Below, in pieces: positions 11,653 to 23,755 of a stretch of 64,000 bases of DNA (position 1 is its first letter; each line of letters starts with the position of its first letter). The notes beneath the pieces were generated by a model. It was not told the DNA's origin and ran no database searches. It saw only the letters and a program-made list of their open reading frames with translations. Source of the stretch: Armillaria gallica. Lineage: Eukaryota > Basidiomycota > Agaricomycetes > Agaricales > Physalacriaceae. The stretch lies in the NCBI GenBank assembly GCA_037576215.1, contig JBANDB010000015.1, forward strand, positions 806,001 to 870,000. Reading direction: 5' to 3'. The position numbers and the translations under genes are program-made.

Positions 11653-13413
11653 ATGTCTGGTAGTTTAATGATCTCAATGATCTCCTTTGTAGGTCAATTT
11701 ATATCATTGATGCAATCCTCCGGCTTATTTCTCGATGGCATAGTGGCCAGATACGACTGGGTATTGACTTTTACTCATTCCCCCGCGGTTACTCCCTTGT
11801 TGTCCACGAACGATCCACCATCATGTCTACAATCCGCCCAGCTAAACGCCTCTATCCAAAGCTTCAGCGCCATTCTTCCAGAACTGCAGGGCGAGCTTGA
11901 CACGCTCCGAAAAGCGGTGGCATCCCTGGAGGCACAGATGTCGCGCCTTCTGTCTTTGAAGCGCGAATGCGAGGCAATTTTGTCTCCATTTCGCCGTTTA
12001 CCCCCAGAGATGCTCATGGAGATTCTACGTTGTAGCTGGACAACGTATGAGCGATATTCGGACGCAAGACGTGATATGCATAGATCTGGTTTCAACGTTT
12101 TCACCATTGAACGTGGACCATGGTATCTTGGCCATGTTTGTCGCTCGTGGAGAGATACCGTCGAAAACCTCTGTCCTGACCTTTGGTCGAATATGACAAT
12201 TGAGGTTCCACCGAGAACAGGACCCCCTTTCCATCGAGCCATGAAGCGAAATATGGTAGCGCTGCTGGAGCGTGTGCTTGAGCGTACTCGTGGCCATCAA
12301 CTCGACTTCTATTTCAAACACTACAGCTCAGAGTCACCCCAGGATGACCAAGTGATGGCTCAATGCTTCAGCCTGATGTTGGCACATTCCGGCCAGTGGA
12401 GGAGAACCGAGCTGGTCATAACTTCTCCTCTCCTTTCCCGTATCTCGTCCATTCACGGAAAAGTTGACTGGCTCGAAGAGCTATACCTTACCTGTAACGG
12501 GGACCCAATTCCGACCAACATCAACGCCTTTGAAGTTGCCCCCAGGTTGAAAATCCTTCACCTGGAAAACATACACCGAAGTGTCGAAGTCCGCTTTCCC
12601 ACTGCCAATCTCGTCTCACTGTTCGATGGAAGACGATTTTCTGGACACGACGTAACACAGAGGTATCTACATATTATCGCATCGTCACCAAATCTCGTCT
12701 CTTTCTCGTGGCATCATCATAGTCACATCCCTGTATCCTCCCCTCCGTATTATCCTCTCATTACCCACCTGACACTCGAAGAGCTCTCAGCCTCGTCAGG
12801 AAAACTCCTCCGCAGTCTTAGGCTACCAGCCTTGACGCAGATGGCTCTCAGGTCTGGGCATGAGGATTTCGACGACATACCTGTAAAGTGTCCCCCTGAT
12901 GCTCTCTCAGAGCTTCATGGTTTGCTTGTACGCTCTCAGTGTTCCTTAACGTCACTCTCCCTTGTTGATGCTGCAGTCGACGAACACCTGTTCGCAATTA
13001 TAGCGTTATGTCCTCATCTCAGGGACTTATCCGTCGAATTCAACGGTTGGGCAGGGGAACCAGATACGTTCATGGCATCTCTCGTTCGTAGGATGTCGGA
13101 GACGCAAGTTGTGGAGGGATTACACCGACATATATTGGTTCCTGACTTGGAATATCTGGATATCAAGCTCATTGCTGTTGACTATAATTACATCTCTTTC
13201 ATCGACAGAGAATTTGTAGAGATGATTACTTCACGAGTCGGAAGCGACTCTCACAATTCCTCGCGACTCAAGTCGCTCGCCCTTACAGTCATAGGAACAG
13301 GATGGGATTGCGACCTAGTTGAAGCGGACTTCGAGGCGCTGAATGCATTGAATGGAAATCATGGTTTTCATCTCACTACAATGTTGGACTACTCAGACCC
13401 AGATATTGATTGA
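11653..13413 (+). CDS. Coiled-coil F-box protein 2, intact (copy A)
   Basis: This single exon encodes 586 residues. A predicted coiled coil spans about residues 68-108 (LDTLRKAVASLEAQMSRLL). The F-box core is at about 111-180 (SPFRRLPPEMLMEILRCSW, then GPWYLGHVCRSWRDTV and LCPDLWSNM). A long C-terminal region with leucine-rich repeat character follows (LEELYLTCNG, PRLKILHLENI, LTHLTLEELS-like, LRDLSVEFN, LEYLDIKL). The layout is that of agaricomycete F-box/LRR adaptors, inferred to pick substrates for an SCF ubiquitin ligase. The first ~50 residues are unusual and the true start may lie downstream or in an upstream exon. It is the only copy of this gene in the window without a frameshift. Confidence 0.85.
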   Translation: MSGSLMISMISFVGQFISLMQSSGLFLDGIVARYDWVLTFTHSPAVTPLLSTNDPPSCLQSAQLNASIQSFSAILPELQGELDTLRKAVASLEAQMSRLLSLKRECEAILSPFRRLPPEMLMEILRCSWTTYERYSDARRDMHRSGFNVFTIERGPWYLGHVCRSWRDTVENLCPDLWSNMTIEVPPRTGPPFHRAMKRNMVALLERVLERTRGHQLDFYFKHYSSESPQDDQVMAQCFSLMLAHSGQWRRTELVITSPLLSRISSIHGKVDWLEELYLTCNGDPIPTNINAFEVAPRLKILHLENIHRSVEVRFPTANLVSLFDGRRFSGHDVTQRYLHIIASSPNLVSFSWHHHSHIPVSSPPYYPLITHLTLEELSASSGKLLRSLRLPALTQMALRSGHEDFDDIPVKCPPDALSELHGLLVRSQCSLTSLSLVDAAVDEHLFAIIALCPHLRDLSVEFNGWAGEPDTFMASLVRRMSETQVVEGLHRHILVPDLEYLDIKLIAVDYNYISFIDREFVEMITSRVGSDSHNSSRLKSLALTVIGTGWDCDLVEADFEALNALNGNHGFHLTTMLDYSDPDID

Positions 13414-14042
13414 ATACTTTCATCGTCTGTATACCTTCCTTCGCAATTACCGATAGTAATATCTTTTTTCGACTAATGATATATTATATTTCGCAGTTTT
13501 TAATGTCTATCAATGGTCAGGTCAGCGAGGAAATCTGTCACCATTTGCTCTATGCTATAAGAAGAATCAGTTCGAATCGATGATCATTGCAAACGGAAGC
13601 ATCAAGGTATCAAGCAATCATAGCAGGGGAAAGTTACAAATCAAGGAACTTCGACGGTCAAAAGGCTCAGATATCGCAAAGAAATGGAGATACAATCTGT
13701 TGAAGGAAAATATACCTATCTTGACGCTCCGTTGCCAAGACTATGTCCTTTGGTCAATGTGTTTTTTAAACGAAAGGTGATCATGAACTGAGGCATTTCA
13801 CGCAGCCGGGTGCGCCACATCTAAGTCGTACGTAGACTCGGGATCATATTTCAGGTCCTCAAGACCGTATGAACTCACGTTGTTTGCGAACCTATACCAA
13901 TGTTATTACCGTCGTAATGGTGAGCTTAATCATTCACAGGCCTCTCCTTTTACAAAGCCGCTTCTTTCAAACGCTTCTTCTAGCGGTAAGACAAAACCCT
14001 GTTAGAGAACTTTATGTACAAAGGAAAGCCCAACGGACAGAA
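13414..14042. other. Intergenic, no gene seen
   Basis: AT-rich spacer between convergent F-box sequences. Copy B lacks about 97 bp at 13,590-13,690, and no reading frame is conserved across that gap. Confidence 0.5.
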
Positions 14043-15390
14043 TTATTTGATATTGTCCAGAACAAAGTCAAGCGCGAGACCGGTTTCCCTGAGCTCCTCC
14101 AAATCAACCTCGTCGTCGGACTCCAAGCCATAACTCCAATTATGTCCTGTTACGTGTAGATGAAGTTTCATGAGAAGGCCTTTGCGATGCCGCAAAGAAA
14201 CCATCTCGAGAAAGCCGTGATCAAGAAACAAGACATAAGTGTCGCTCACTCCTTCCAAATACAACACTAAGACATCTCAGGGAAGGTATCAAAAGGTAGC
14301 GAAATGACCCATCCACTAGTTCGACCTCCCCCGATTCCTCCAAACCTCCACAAGATCGTCGTCAACGACAGAGCCGAATCAGCGAATAGCGGGAGTAGCG
14401 AATCAACTCCGACAGTGCTTTGATAACATCGTTTGGAAGGTCAACATCCTGCTGGTCTGCGTCTTTGTCATAGCCGACCATGAGAACGACCTCACGCAGA
14501 GCTGGTAGTTTGATGCACCGCAGGAAGCTCGTCGAGGATACAGAAAGGGGGTTCGGGGACGATTTGATGAGGTCAACATATTTCGGCATTAGACGGTCAC
14601 CTTCGTTCATCATAAAGCTAGACTAGATTGGCGGTAGGGAAATGGATTTGGGCCTCAGGATGCATGTTTCTCAGCTGGAGATGCCTCAATTTTGGGGCAA
14701 TTTCGAAGACTGTGATAGGGTCTGATTCGCGCCCAATATTCCCTGAACACAGCAGATATGCGTCGGTGAGCCAATCGACCTTTCCGTGAACAACAGAAAG
14801 ACGTGGAAGAAAGGACCGATGGACGACGAATGCGCGGAATGATTCATCATAATGTCGAAGCACCGTTGCATCACGGTTAACTCTTCTGCTGGTGTGGTGG
14901 CGCAATGTACGGACATGAAATCAAGGAGATGCTTGCCGATGCGTCCAAGCGCACACTGAAGCATTCCTACTATATCTCTGCTGAGATGCCAGTCATCTGT
15001 TCGGTCGTGTGGAGCTCGGATGGTCATCATTGCACATAACTCAGGGCAGAGCGTACTGACGATGACCCTCCATAGTCTACACACTTGCCCAAGATACCAT
15101 GGGCCCTCTGCAACGGTGAAAACGTCAAATCCACTGATATGAGTTTCCTCGGAATCATCGACCGCCGTCCACGTGTGACATAGGATCCATTACAATCTCC
15201 GCTGGTTCTCGGCGGATGGGAGATAGCACAAGATGCTGGAGAGCGTACCCGAGACATTTGCGCCTCAAGGGACACGACCGCGTTCCCTAGCAGGTCAAGA
15301 CCTGCCTGGATTTCTCGGCTAGCATGCTCTAAATAGCTTGTTGATGCCTTCAGGTTGGCAGATTGGAGCGATGACGACAGGTCGTTCGAA
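14043..15390 (-). pseudogene. F-box pseudogene 3, inverted paralogue of F-box 2 (copy A)
   Basis: On the minus strand, pieces homologous to F-box 2 appear in order but in different frames. SLEAQMSRV is near 15,260, the decayed F-box near 15,170-15,230 (PIRREPAEIVMD), then GPWYLG-VCRLWR and LCPELCAMM near 15,010-15,100. RLSVVHGKVDW and FEIAPKLRHLQL follow near 14,670-14,810, and a C-terminal piece lies near 14,050-14,260. Multiple frameshifts and stops make it non-functional. It faces F-box 2 tail-to-tail, so the two form a diverged inverted pair. Copy B carries the same lesions, so decay predates the tandem duplication. Confidence 0.8.
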
Positions 15391-15808
15391 CGGAGTTAGG
15401 CGGTGATATCAGGTGAGTGGGTGATGGTCGATATCCAGTCGAACCTAGCTACGCGTTGGTCAAGCCGATTCCATGGTCAATGTAAGAGTGGCAGTCATTG
15501 GCGCGTAAAAGGAGGGCTCTGTCAGAACACGTCAGTGTTCGTTCAGAATGAGAGGCGCAGATACAAACTTACACTTCTCGCGCGCAAAATCGTGATACGT
15601 GTTGAACAGCAAGAAGACCGCACAGAAGGAAGACAACAGGGAAAAAGTATTCGATTCCCGCTTCACGTAATCCAGAGTCCTATGTCCGGGACATCGAGCG
15701 AAAACGGCATTGGTTTAGATGACTGTTCTGTCTCCTCGTGAATGTTGTTCTGACAACCAAAGCACCTCGCATGAAGATGGAGCGCAACGTCAGCCCATGC
15801 GGGAAAAA

Positions 15809-16084
15809 TCAGAGGTAACAGGGAAATGCTGGACGATGGGAGAGATTGCTGGCTTTCCACGATGAAGTCCTACTGCTGAAGGGATAGCGGATCAAGGCTT
15901 CCTCCAGACCATAGTGACGGTAGAGGCTGGCAGCGTTCATCCGACGATGCCGTCCCAGGTCCTGCAGGTCCCTAGACGCCATTCTTTCTGCTACCTCCGC
16001 GAGCTCATTCAGAAGAGCTTGAGTCTGCAGCCAGAGCTGTAGCCCGTCGATCGAAGAGATGATCTCCGAAACTTCGATAAGCGC
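15809..16084 (-). CDS. Unrecognised terminal exon (copy A)
   Basis: A coding-like exon begins after an AACAG acceptor at 16,085-16,089 and reads to a stop at 15,809. It contains ALIEVSEIISSIDGLQLW, AEVAERMASRDLQDLG, and AASLYRHYGLEEALIRYPF, so a mostly helical protein is likely. A possible upstream exon is at about 16,215-16,330 (NNVFSTLRIAKVAAYY). In copy B an 8-bp tandem duplication changes the last ~20 residues. Whether it belongs to the neighbouring SDR relic or to a separate gene is unclear. The family is unknown. Confidence 0.4.
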   Translation of the reverse strand, partial: ALIEVSEIISSIDGLQLWLQTQALLNELAEVAERMASRDLQDLGRHRRMNAASLYRHYGLEEALIRYPFSSRTSSWKASNLSHRPAFPCYL

Positions 16085-16339
16085 CTGTTACGGCAAGGAC
16101 TCTGGTGTAATCGTCAAGCAAGGAAATAGGCGCCCATTTCTTGTGTTTATATTTGAGGTGAAGGCGAGATGAGATATCCTACTCAAAGATCAACAACGAG
16201 ATTTTCAGAGGGACAGTACACTTACACGGACCTGGACCAGAAAACTCGGTAGTCGTGTAGTAAGCAGCTACCTTTGCGATGCGAAGGGTAGAGAAAACAT
16301 TGTTCAGCCCTGATATGACAGAAGGGGTCTTGCAACATA

Positions 16340-17330
16340 TCCGTTCCTGATGCGCGTGTTTCCTATCGCCGGACCCGCTTTCCTGAACGACCGGTATGTA
16401 CACCTCTCGAAGCTTGTCCCCCCTCCAACAGCGCTAAACACAAGCTGTCGACTTCCCTCCTCCGTCGTAAGAGCCTTGGTGCATGGAGCGGAGGTTTGAG
16501 ATGCAGAACCCAGGGTTTACGGAGTCGACAGAAGGAGGGAGGCGTTGTTGGAAGGCGCGCACAGAAAGCACTGACCATGCTGCGTAGTAGATATGAAAGC
16601 GCATACATTTTGGTCAAATTCATGATTCTGGAAGCAGGCTCAGAACGGAGCAATGAGGTACAAGGATGAATGAAGCTCACTCTAGTGTTCAGTACTCTTT
16701 ACTCGATAGATTCGTAAGGGTACTAGGCGATTCAACCACGGACGTCGTCCAGTAATGTACATCGCTGGCGACAACGGCAATCCTCGGAAGGACCCCAAAT
16801 CTCCGAGAAATCTTCATCGTCTTTGGAACTAGGCGGATAGATGAGGTTGTTGGTATGTGAATAAGTCACCCAGTCCTCGACGACGTCGTACCTGCCGAAA
16901 GCCGACATCTCTGTCTTCCAATGCATCAAGCCGGTCATGCTCATGTGCACACTTGTCAGCAAGCGCCATCACACTTCACTTCCCAAATTTGAGGTCAGTA
17001 TTCCAGAGTAATTCGTATCCTGGAATCCTACGGCACGCGGTTCAGTCTCGTTTACAACTCTGAGACAAGAAACTCACGAAGAACCGCCTCTTTCCCCTTC
17101 CCCTGGTTTCTGCAGGCCACAACCAAGAGCCCAGGATTCATCCTCGCGACATGCTTCAACGCCTCGAACCCTGCTCCGACGTTTGCCCAGACGACGACAA
17201 CGGTAACGACTGGGGGTATAACCATGTGCTGTTCAGCAAAAAATCCTTTGCGTGTTTTAGAAGCCATGGCGAAGGTAGACAATAATCCTGTGTCAATGGT
17301 GGCATTGATAGCAGAACTATAGCAAAGCTT
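16340..17330 (-). pseudogene. Short-chain dehydrogenase/reductase pseudogene 2 (copy A)
   Basis: SDR landmarks are recognisable on the minus strand. There is a degenerate Rossmann motif, VVVWANVGAGFEALKHVARM, followed by ACRNQGKGKEAV near 17,090-17,210. Next are ADKCAHEHDRLDAL near 16,920-16,970, VASDVHYWT near 16,750-16,790, and VNPGFCISNLRS near 16,480-16,530. In the first motif the usual TGANxGxG is altered (Thr-Gly replaced by Trp). Frames change several times and stops intervene. It is a relative of the SDR at 6.25-7.54 kb, in the same orientation. It is non-functional in both copies. Confidence 0.75.
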
Positions 17331-17339
17331 GTCGAGCAC

Positions 17340-18109
17340 ACGCGTAGGTTCGGCGTCTCACTGAGTATGTAGGGTGGTTCAGGTTGAGGAACGATTACCT
17401 GCCGTAATGCAACCGATATCATTCTGGTAGCACTAAGCATCAGCATCAGTATGCCTCGGTAAAGAGAAGACGACGCATATATACCTTGCGAGCTGGTCTT
17501 ATACATGGTTATCAGGTAACCCGCATTCCGTGGAGTTGAAAGCAACTCGCAGGACAGACGCCTTCTCGGGATGAAGGATTACGATGACAGCAGGAAGTTC
17601 AGATGATAATGGCGTCGACCTCGTTGTCCCGAAGCCGCATCAACAAAATCAGTTTGTGACTGACATTGTTACTTCATCGACTTTAGGGCTGTATAAATTT
17701 CGGCGTGTAGAGTGCTGGGGCAAGAGACGTCCGGAGGGATAGCTGGCATGTTCGACGGTCGGTTCATTATGATTGAGAGAGGAAAAGTCAACGTGATTGA
17801 AGCTCCGCCCGGTTTCTCGGTCCGTGTTCCTTCCGCTCGAACTTTAGAGTTAGATCTGTGACTGTCTGTGACCGGTCCCTACTCGCACATGAGCAATTCC
17901 TTCGACTGCACATCGTCGATTTTCCTTCGATAGTGGTTTCCCAGTGTAAGCTTAGTTGTTTGGTTTGGGCCATATCTTTAACGTTCTTCCAAAGTGCTCT
18001 TGTTATTGATCAGTAGCAGTTGCTCCCATTCAGCAGATCTCGGTACGCGAAACTGTCCAATTGTACCCCAAGGTGAAATTGTTCTGAGCCGTGTCCCTTA
18101 TCAGAGAAA
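17340..18109. other. Intergenic, no confident gene
   Basis: Weak open frames exist on the minus strand (17,156-17,545 and 17,788-17,973), but they carry no motif. The stretch is almost identical in copy B (offset 32,303). I see no defined elements. Confidence 0.4.
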
Positions 18110-19605
18110 TTTCTTTAATTACTAGGGCTCCCACGCCGCATACACGCCATCAAATAGTTATAAATAGACCAGCTAAATGTCTCCGGTTTCCATCCCAAAT
18201 TAATGCACGCTAGGTGCTCAATGCGAATGCGAGTCTAGCTCTCATTGACATCCTTCCAAAGACCCATGTCTTGCGGATACCTTCGTGATTCTCCTTCACA
18301 ACAATCCGCTATTGGTCGATTTTAGTCTTCATTTTCAGAAAGATTTCATAGAAACTTACTGGTGTGGCACTATTTGATTTCTCAGGGAGCCCACACACTG
18401 TCGACGGAGCCTGTATAATTTACTCATTTGGCCGAGTTCCCATTCAGACTCTGGGGTTCTCTCGGAAAATGCTCTGGCTTTTGCCTCGTTGAAAACCTCT
18501 ACGGAGTCTATCCCCCAGGCATGTGCCATACTATACCGTGACGCAAGCTTTGCTTCTAGCTCTTCCAGTTTGTTTTCCATTTTAGCTCTGCCCTGTGTTC
18601 GAGTATGAATGTCTAGTCCAGATATTCGAGATTTAACATACCGGAATAATGGGCACAGACTGTCGTGATAATATTTCGACCGGTGAATGGGTAATGTGAG
18701 AATTATCGATGTCATAGAAAGCAAACGACTGCTCGATCCCGTCGGTTACACTTGCAACACCGGACGTCAGCATGCTCATTAGCAACCAGAATGTATCGTC
18801 GATGAACATTTCAATCAAAGAAATGTTGAGCAACCAAATAATTGAACGAGGTAATTCCCAAGAGATATTATGACTCCTCGGTCGCAGAGCGGGAGGGCCG
18901 TACTTGAGGATAGATAAGTTGAAAAGCAATGAAGCTCACGCTTCACCTCGTAGACGTCCTTTTATCTTCCTACAGGAATCAACACACTTCGTCGTGGATA
19001 CCACTCCCTAGCCACATCCCATGAAGTACGCAAGGCGAGCCATTTGTTTCTGGTGCATTAAAAGGGTATGGTTATGGCCCGACACCGAGACATTTGCATT
19101 GGTGAAGCGTGCGGGTCGACTCCAACACTGCGATTCATAGATAAGCCAGGGAAACCTGAGATATACTGTATAATCCTTCAACGGTCATCTTTCCTCAGCA
19201 TCGGAAAATACACTTCGTTGCTTCTTGCTGAAAAGAATATTCTAGCCGCCTGTGTATGGACAAAATGATATGGAAAAGTAAAACAACCTGATCAGAGCTC
19301 TCATTCATTGCAGTCTGATGGAGTCGTAGGAGGTAAATGAATGAGCATATGCTTCAGATGACCTGGATTCAGCGAGGACGCCTCATGCACCTCCGAGTTG
19401 GAACCAAACAGGATACAGCATGCCTAGCGCATGCTGCTTTTACACTCAACACACAAGGCACCGCAGGCACTGCATGTCCAAGCTGAGCCAGGATGAAAGA
19501 CCTGCCATCATGAGTGGATCGTATAGTACGATAACAATGGAGGCTTTGGGGGAACTTCAATGCAGAAGTATCCGAAACTAGTGCCCCGGATAAGGATTAT
19601 GGTGT
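18110..19605. repeat. Inverted repeat arm 1 (copy A)
   Basis: The reverse complement aligns with 28,618-30,120 over about 1.5 kb. Pairing positions sum to about 48,225 throughout. Nucleotide identity is about 85-88% in the best parts, for example around 18,170-18,240 against 29,985-30,085. The outer end is near 18,110 and the inner end near 19,605, where similarity stops abruptly. The arm encloses one copy of a small coiled-coil gene. Confidence 0.85.
18356..18929 (-). CDS. Small membrane/coiled-coil protein, arm 1 paralogue (copy A)
   Basis: Two exons on the minus strand, 18,642-18,929 and 18,356-18,592, are joined by a 49-bp GTATGT...ACAG intron, giving about 174 residues. The N-terminal half holds hydrophobic stretches (IIWLLNISLIEMFI and FWLLMSMLTSGVASV). 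The C-terminal half is charged and coiled-coil-like (KMENKLEELEAKLASRY, then AHAWGIDSVEVFNEAKARAF). The paralogue in the opposite arm has the same intron position, which supports the model. Homology in the arms extends upstream to about 19,270 with an in-frame stop here, so the true gene may be longer and this copy truncated. The family is unknown. Confidence 0.55.
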
Positions 19606-20500
19606 GTGTACCGGCACATCCCAATCAGGAACGGCCGGGTCCACGGCCCTAACATGGCAAGCCATGTTGCTGTGGCGGGTGGTCGGTAGAATGAGCTAGG
19701 GTATTGTACATCATAATATCGGAGGGGCAGACAAGGACGGAATCGTCGCAAGAAAGATGTTCTTTTCTCTGAGCCGTCTAACAAATATTCCTCGAGATTA
19801 GGAATCCAATCAAAATTCTCTGAGGACTGTTATCGACGGGTAATGCGAAAGAATCCCTATGAGGGCAAGTGAGTGGTAAAGGAAAGAATCGACATCCGGC
19901 CCGGATCATGGCTCGGGATGGTGATTTGAAATTCAGAAACTCATTCTTTCATTCACACCGCCATCACCTATCGACGTAGTATGAATACGTTGTCCGCTTT
20001 TCAAGGTAAGCCTAAGTCCTAGAACTTCGCCTATACATCTGATGGCGAATGACTCCATGCCAGTTGAACTCCTGCCATTTTGCCTGACTGGCTCATCAAC
20101 CCATTGTCGCTGTAGACGGCAGATACTCTAGTACATTTCTTTACCGTGCACTCACTTTCTTTGAATACGGTCCATCATATAAAATATCTCCGCCATCTCA
20201 TTTTGCTTTCCAGCCTTCTAAAAAGCAATTCACAAGAAGAACTGACGCTGTGGTCTTCGATGCACTTTGTTCCTATAGACAAAGCGTAGGCCGCCTCTTC
20301 AACAGCAGTATGATTTTCTCCTGATGCTTCGTATTAGCCCAAACAACGATGAGATGAGGAAGGCCAAGGATTCAAAGGCACACCAAGTGAATGGTCTATT
20401 CCATAAAATGACCCGCTCGTGAAACCTTATGTTCTCTTCCATCATCGGTTTCTCTGCACGATTTAACCGCCGCGGCTAACTTACGCTTAGTGATGAACAA
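19606..20500. other. No gene seen
   Basis: This stretch is inside the inverted-repeat block. No conserved open frame or motif was found. It is nearly identical in copy B at 51,918-52,812. Confidence 0.45.
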
Positions 20501-20530
20501 AAACGACACTATTCCAAGACTTCGTATTCT

Positions 20531-21310
20531 TTGGCTTATTTGAATCCTACTAAGAAACTGCGCCCAGGCCAATGTAACGAATTCCTGGCATCTTTCGCGA
20601 GGCGCGTACTAGGTGTCGGCAACGTGACAGCGGACAATTGCGCGGAGGCTGAAGTGAGAGTGAGTTCCCTGCTGCTTGTGCCATTAGGCCGTAGGATGCA
20701 AGAACACTACAGTGAGACTCGGCAGTGGAGATCCGTATCACGAATGCTCGACATTGACGATAGTAATGGCGATGGAAATTTCACGCTAATAACCCTCTGT
20801 GATTCATGAACGATGAGCCAGCGTGCGTAACTCTCTTCTGCAGGCCAGGGCTCGTCTAATAGGACATGTAGTCAGGTTTCGCAAACGTACAGAACATATT
20901 CAGTTGCAGCTCCTCATGCCCATGAACGAAGAGCTTCGTTGTGTTGTTTATGCAAGCAAACGGTACACCTCTCCGTTGTCATCTTTTGGGAAATGGCCGT
21001 TACTGTATGTCTATAGTATGCGCGACTTGTTGACACACGTATAATGAGGTGCATATATCCAGGTTTACAGATACCGAAGAATGGAGGATCCACAAAGATG
21101 GACTGAGAAAATGATCCTATATCTGAGTCACTCCGCAGGTACGTGCATCTCTCTGCGACCTCTCCCCCCAGAATAACAAGAACATCTTAATTTTGCCTTG
21201 TATCCCAACAGAATCACCTTCTTGCATGGTACACGTGATGAACAGAACGCAAATCGCAATGGCGATGGCCAAAGATGACGATAGAACAGCTCTGAGACGT
21301 CACCAATTCG
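20531..21310 (+). other. Possible unrecognised gene
   Basis: A 92-codon open frame (20,531-20,809) is followed by coding-like stretches with plausible splice sites. One example is a GTACGT donor after LYLSHSA near 21,138 and an ACAG acceptor at about 21,211 before ESPSCMVHVMNRTQIAMAMAKDDDRTALRR. The frame between 20,830 and 21,060 cannot be joined cleanly. Between the copies four of the few differences fall in the first frame. No family is recognised. Confidence 0.25.
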
Positions 21311-22970
21311 GTATGTATATTAGTTTTTGACTCCGTATTCTGCAGAACTTCTCCTTACATGATTATAGTGATCATCCGAAAGCATCAACTCCCCGCAAGC
21401 TTAACGCTTTCGTCATTAATAGGTCTATATCACTGAATGTAGGTTATCCTAAACTACACCGCCTCCCTTAGTTCCCACCAACACTGACAGCACAAGCTGA
21501 GAAACTTAACAGCGATGTCTCAGCCTACCCTGATCTTCTACCAGCGCGTCGGTATTACTCGATACCGGATCACTCGTGTGTAACTTTCAGACCTGTCTCG
21601 AGCGGCATTTTGGACGGAAGACCTTTCCTTCTGATCCATTCAAGCCAGTTCGATAATCCACCGACCGGCGCCAGGTAGCTCAGATGGACATGGACGATGG
21701 ATGGGCTTTTTGGCAATGCTCGTTAAGACGCGGTACGTATGTTCCTTGTCGTATTCATCTATAACTTAGCGTTAAATAGGCCACACTCCTCGATATGCAT
21801 ACAGTCAGGTGGTGTAAGGAGCAGGATGTCATCACGACCTAGAGAAGCCAGGGTATTGCACCATGAATAGAGATAACTCGTGCACCCATCAGCATGCCTA
21901 GGCTGTCGTGTCGTTTGATCTTTCCGTAGGCGCCTACGAGCCTTCGGACTTATCGCAGAAGCTCGCGCCGAAAGAGCGCACAACTTCAGATTGCCGAAAA
22001 CATTTTCCACAGTGGGAACGCTTCAGATGTCTTCTATATGTGTAGAGTTCACCGTGCCCTTCATGATTTTAGAATGTGCGGGAAGCCGCAAAAGTATACC
22101 GAGGAAACCCGGACCGAGAGGATCGGAGAGGTGAACAGAGTGTAATAGCAAAGCAATGTCATTGCAGTTAATCCCAGCTCGTGGATGATGGCATTCGGTC
22201 AGAACCAACATCCGGACTAGATATACGACATGGCATGGCATTTGGGTCATCGGCGAGAACGTGGAAATCAAAATTATGGCATCAGCCTGCGCCCGTCAAA
22301 TGTACCCATTGCACATTGTGTCCGCCGAAGAGTACGGTCATTCTCACAGTATGTATTCACAACACTGTGCTTCCAATTATGCGGCGCTAATCACTGTATT
22401 AGTATTGCATCCCTCTTTTAATGTGGCGCAAATCTTTGGGCCCGACGTCAACCTTTCGCATCAGAACAGTAGTCCTTCGCCTTACCCTCGGATCTGTATC
22501 CCTTTCCCATAGCGAGCGGATTCGTGGGGTCCTACCGTTTTGTCATTATGCTACGGCTGGCAAGTTGGGAGGTTTCATGGAATGAGCTAGAGCCTTTCCA
22601 AAAGTTAGACAATGATGGCTTCTCAGGCATCTTTTGCCTCCGCCACAGATTTTATGGTAAGCTTTGGCGTAAATCCAACTAGAATAAAAGCTGTGTCTGA
22701 ATTTTACAAAGTAATTCACAGTGGGATAATGGTGAGGGCAACCATGCGATATCCTTGAACGTCTTCGAGCTTTGGAATTTATTCAGACGAACCAAAATTT
22801 TGTACATGAAACTCCCAGCTACCCAAGACTCATGATGATTATGGTTCCTGCAACTAGAAGGTTGTACGCTCTTGTTTCTTGTTTGTTTGCACATGCTACA
22901 TACGGTCGCGGTGAAAACGGGACATTTCCGCTTGCTTCGCCGGGAGAGGGATACAGGTCTCGCAATTGAA
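21311..22970 (+). other. Possible decayed multi-exon gene
   Basis: Coding-like fragments lie in order on the plus strand: a stretch around 21,985-22,110 (TFSTVGTLQMSSICVEFTVP), one at 22,201-22,512 (TWHGIWVIGENVEIKIMASA), one around 22,535-22,640 (LRLASWEVSWNELEPFQKLD) and one around 22,725-22,830 (NVFELWNLFRRTKILYMKL). Frames do not join without unproven introns or lesions. They could be exons of one unknown gene or relics of several. Confidence 0.25.
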
Positions 22971-23755
22971 AAGATACCACTGATTACATGTCATAACATG
23001 TCAGCGAGGATATGTTTTACTTGTATCAGTTAGAACAATATATTGCCCATATTGACATTGCCCAAATTTACCGGTACATGTCAACGATGACCATGGATGG
23101 AACATGAGATTCTAGAGTGCTGGGAAATGATGCTCTCCTGGTACCCGTACTTATCATTAGCATTAGAGTATGTCTTCAGTGACAGTTGAAGACTGGAAGA
23201 GGGCCTCTCAGTATCAAGCGCCTGTTCGTATTGGATTCATGCACTTATCGTCGTAGGAAAATACATCAAGAACACTTCTTCAGCCACATGCCAGAAACGT
23301 AGTAGTCATCGAGAATTCTGATGAATGGAAAGCGAAAGGAAGATCTTTAAGATCTTCAGGGTAAACCAGATTCGAAACGACTGGTTACTATATATTTAGG
23401 CACCCAGTCACCAGTGATGTCCGGGAGCAGAAGTTAGCAGGTAATATATCATCTAAAACACGTGTTGAATGTGAACTCTATTTCTTTGCGCGTAATATAT
23501 GGACCGGACCTGGTGTAACAGTGTTATGCCGGCCTGGTAACAGAAGAATCTTCATTGGGTATCTCAACAACATCGTCAAGGCAGAGATATTCTTTGTACA
23601 GACCAGGTCAGGGCCCATAGAATTCGTATCACACGTCTCGCAGAATGGTGTAGTATCAGTGGTAAGTTTGTTGAATTAAGAATTTGCGGGAATTGTACGA
23701 GAAATACAACCCTAGCGCCGTTATCAAAAGCTTGATCTCGTATGGCCTTGTGTGA
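22971..23755. other. Intergenic, no gene seen
   Basis: AT-rich spacer downstream of the caspase-like gene. No coding reading is supported. Near 23,343-23,358 there is a short palindrome of AGATCTT units without obvious function. Confidence 0.45.

Noticed and set aside
13570..13592. B-box-like TTCGAATC motif
   Set aside because: It is not conserved in copy B and has no A box upstream.
20755..20790. EF-hand-like string DSNGDGNF near the end of the 20,531-20,809 frame
   Set aside because: It lacks the acidic residue at loop position 12 and flanking helices, and the frame itself is unproven.
21676..21740. tRNA-like start (GGTAGCTCAGATGG, resembling an A box)
   Set aside because: There is no B box (GGTTCGANTCC) at the right distance and no cloverleaf can be formed.
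23336..23362. Regulatory palindrome (AAGATCTTTAAGATCTT-like)
   Set aside because: An isolated short palindrome in AT-rich spacer with no gene start nearby.
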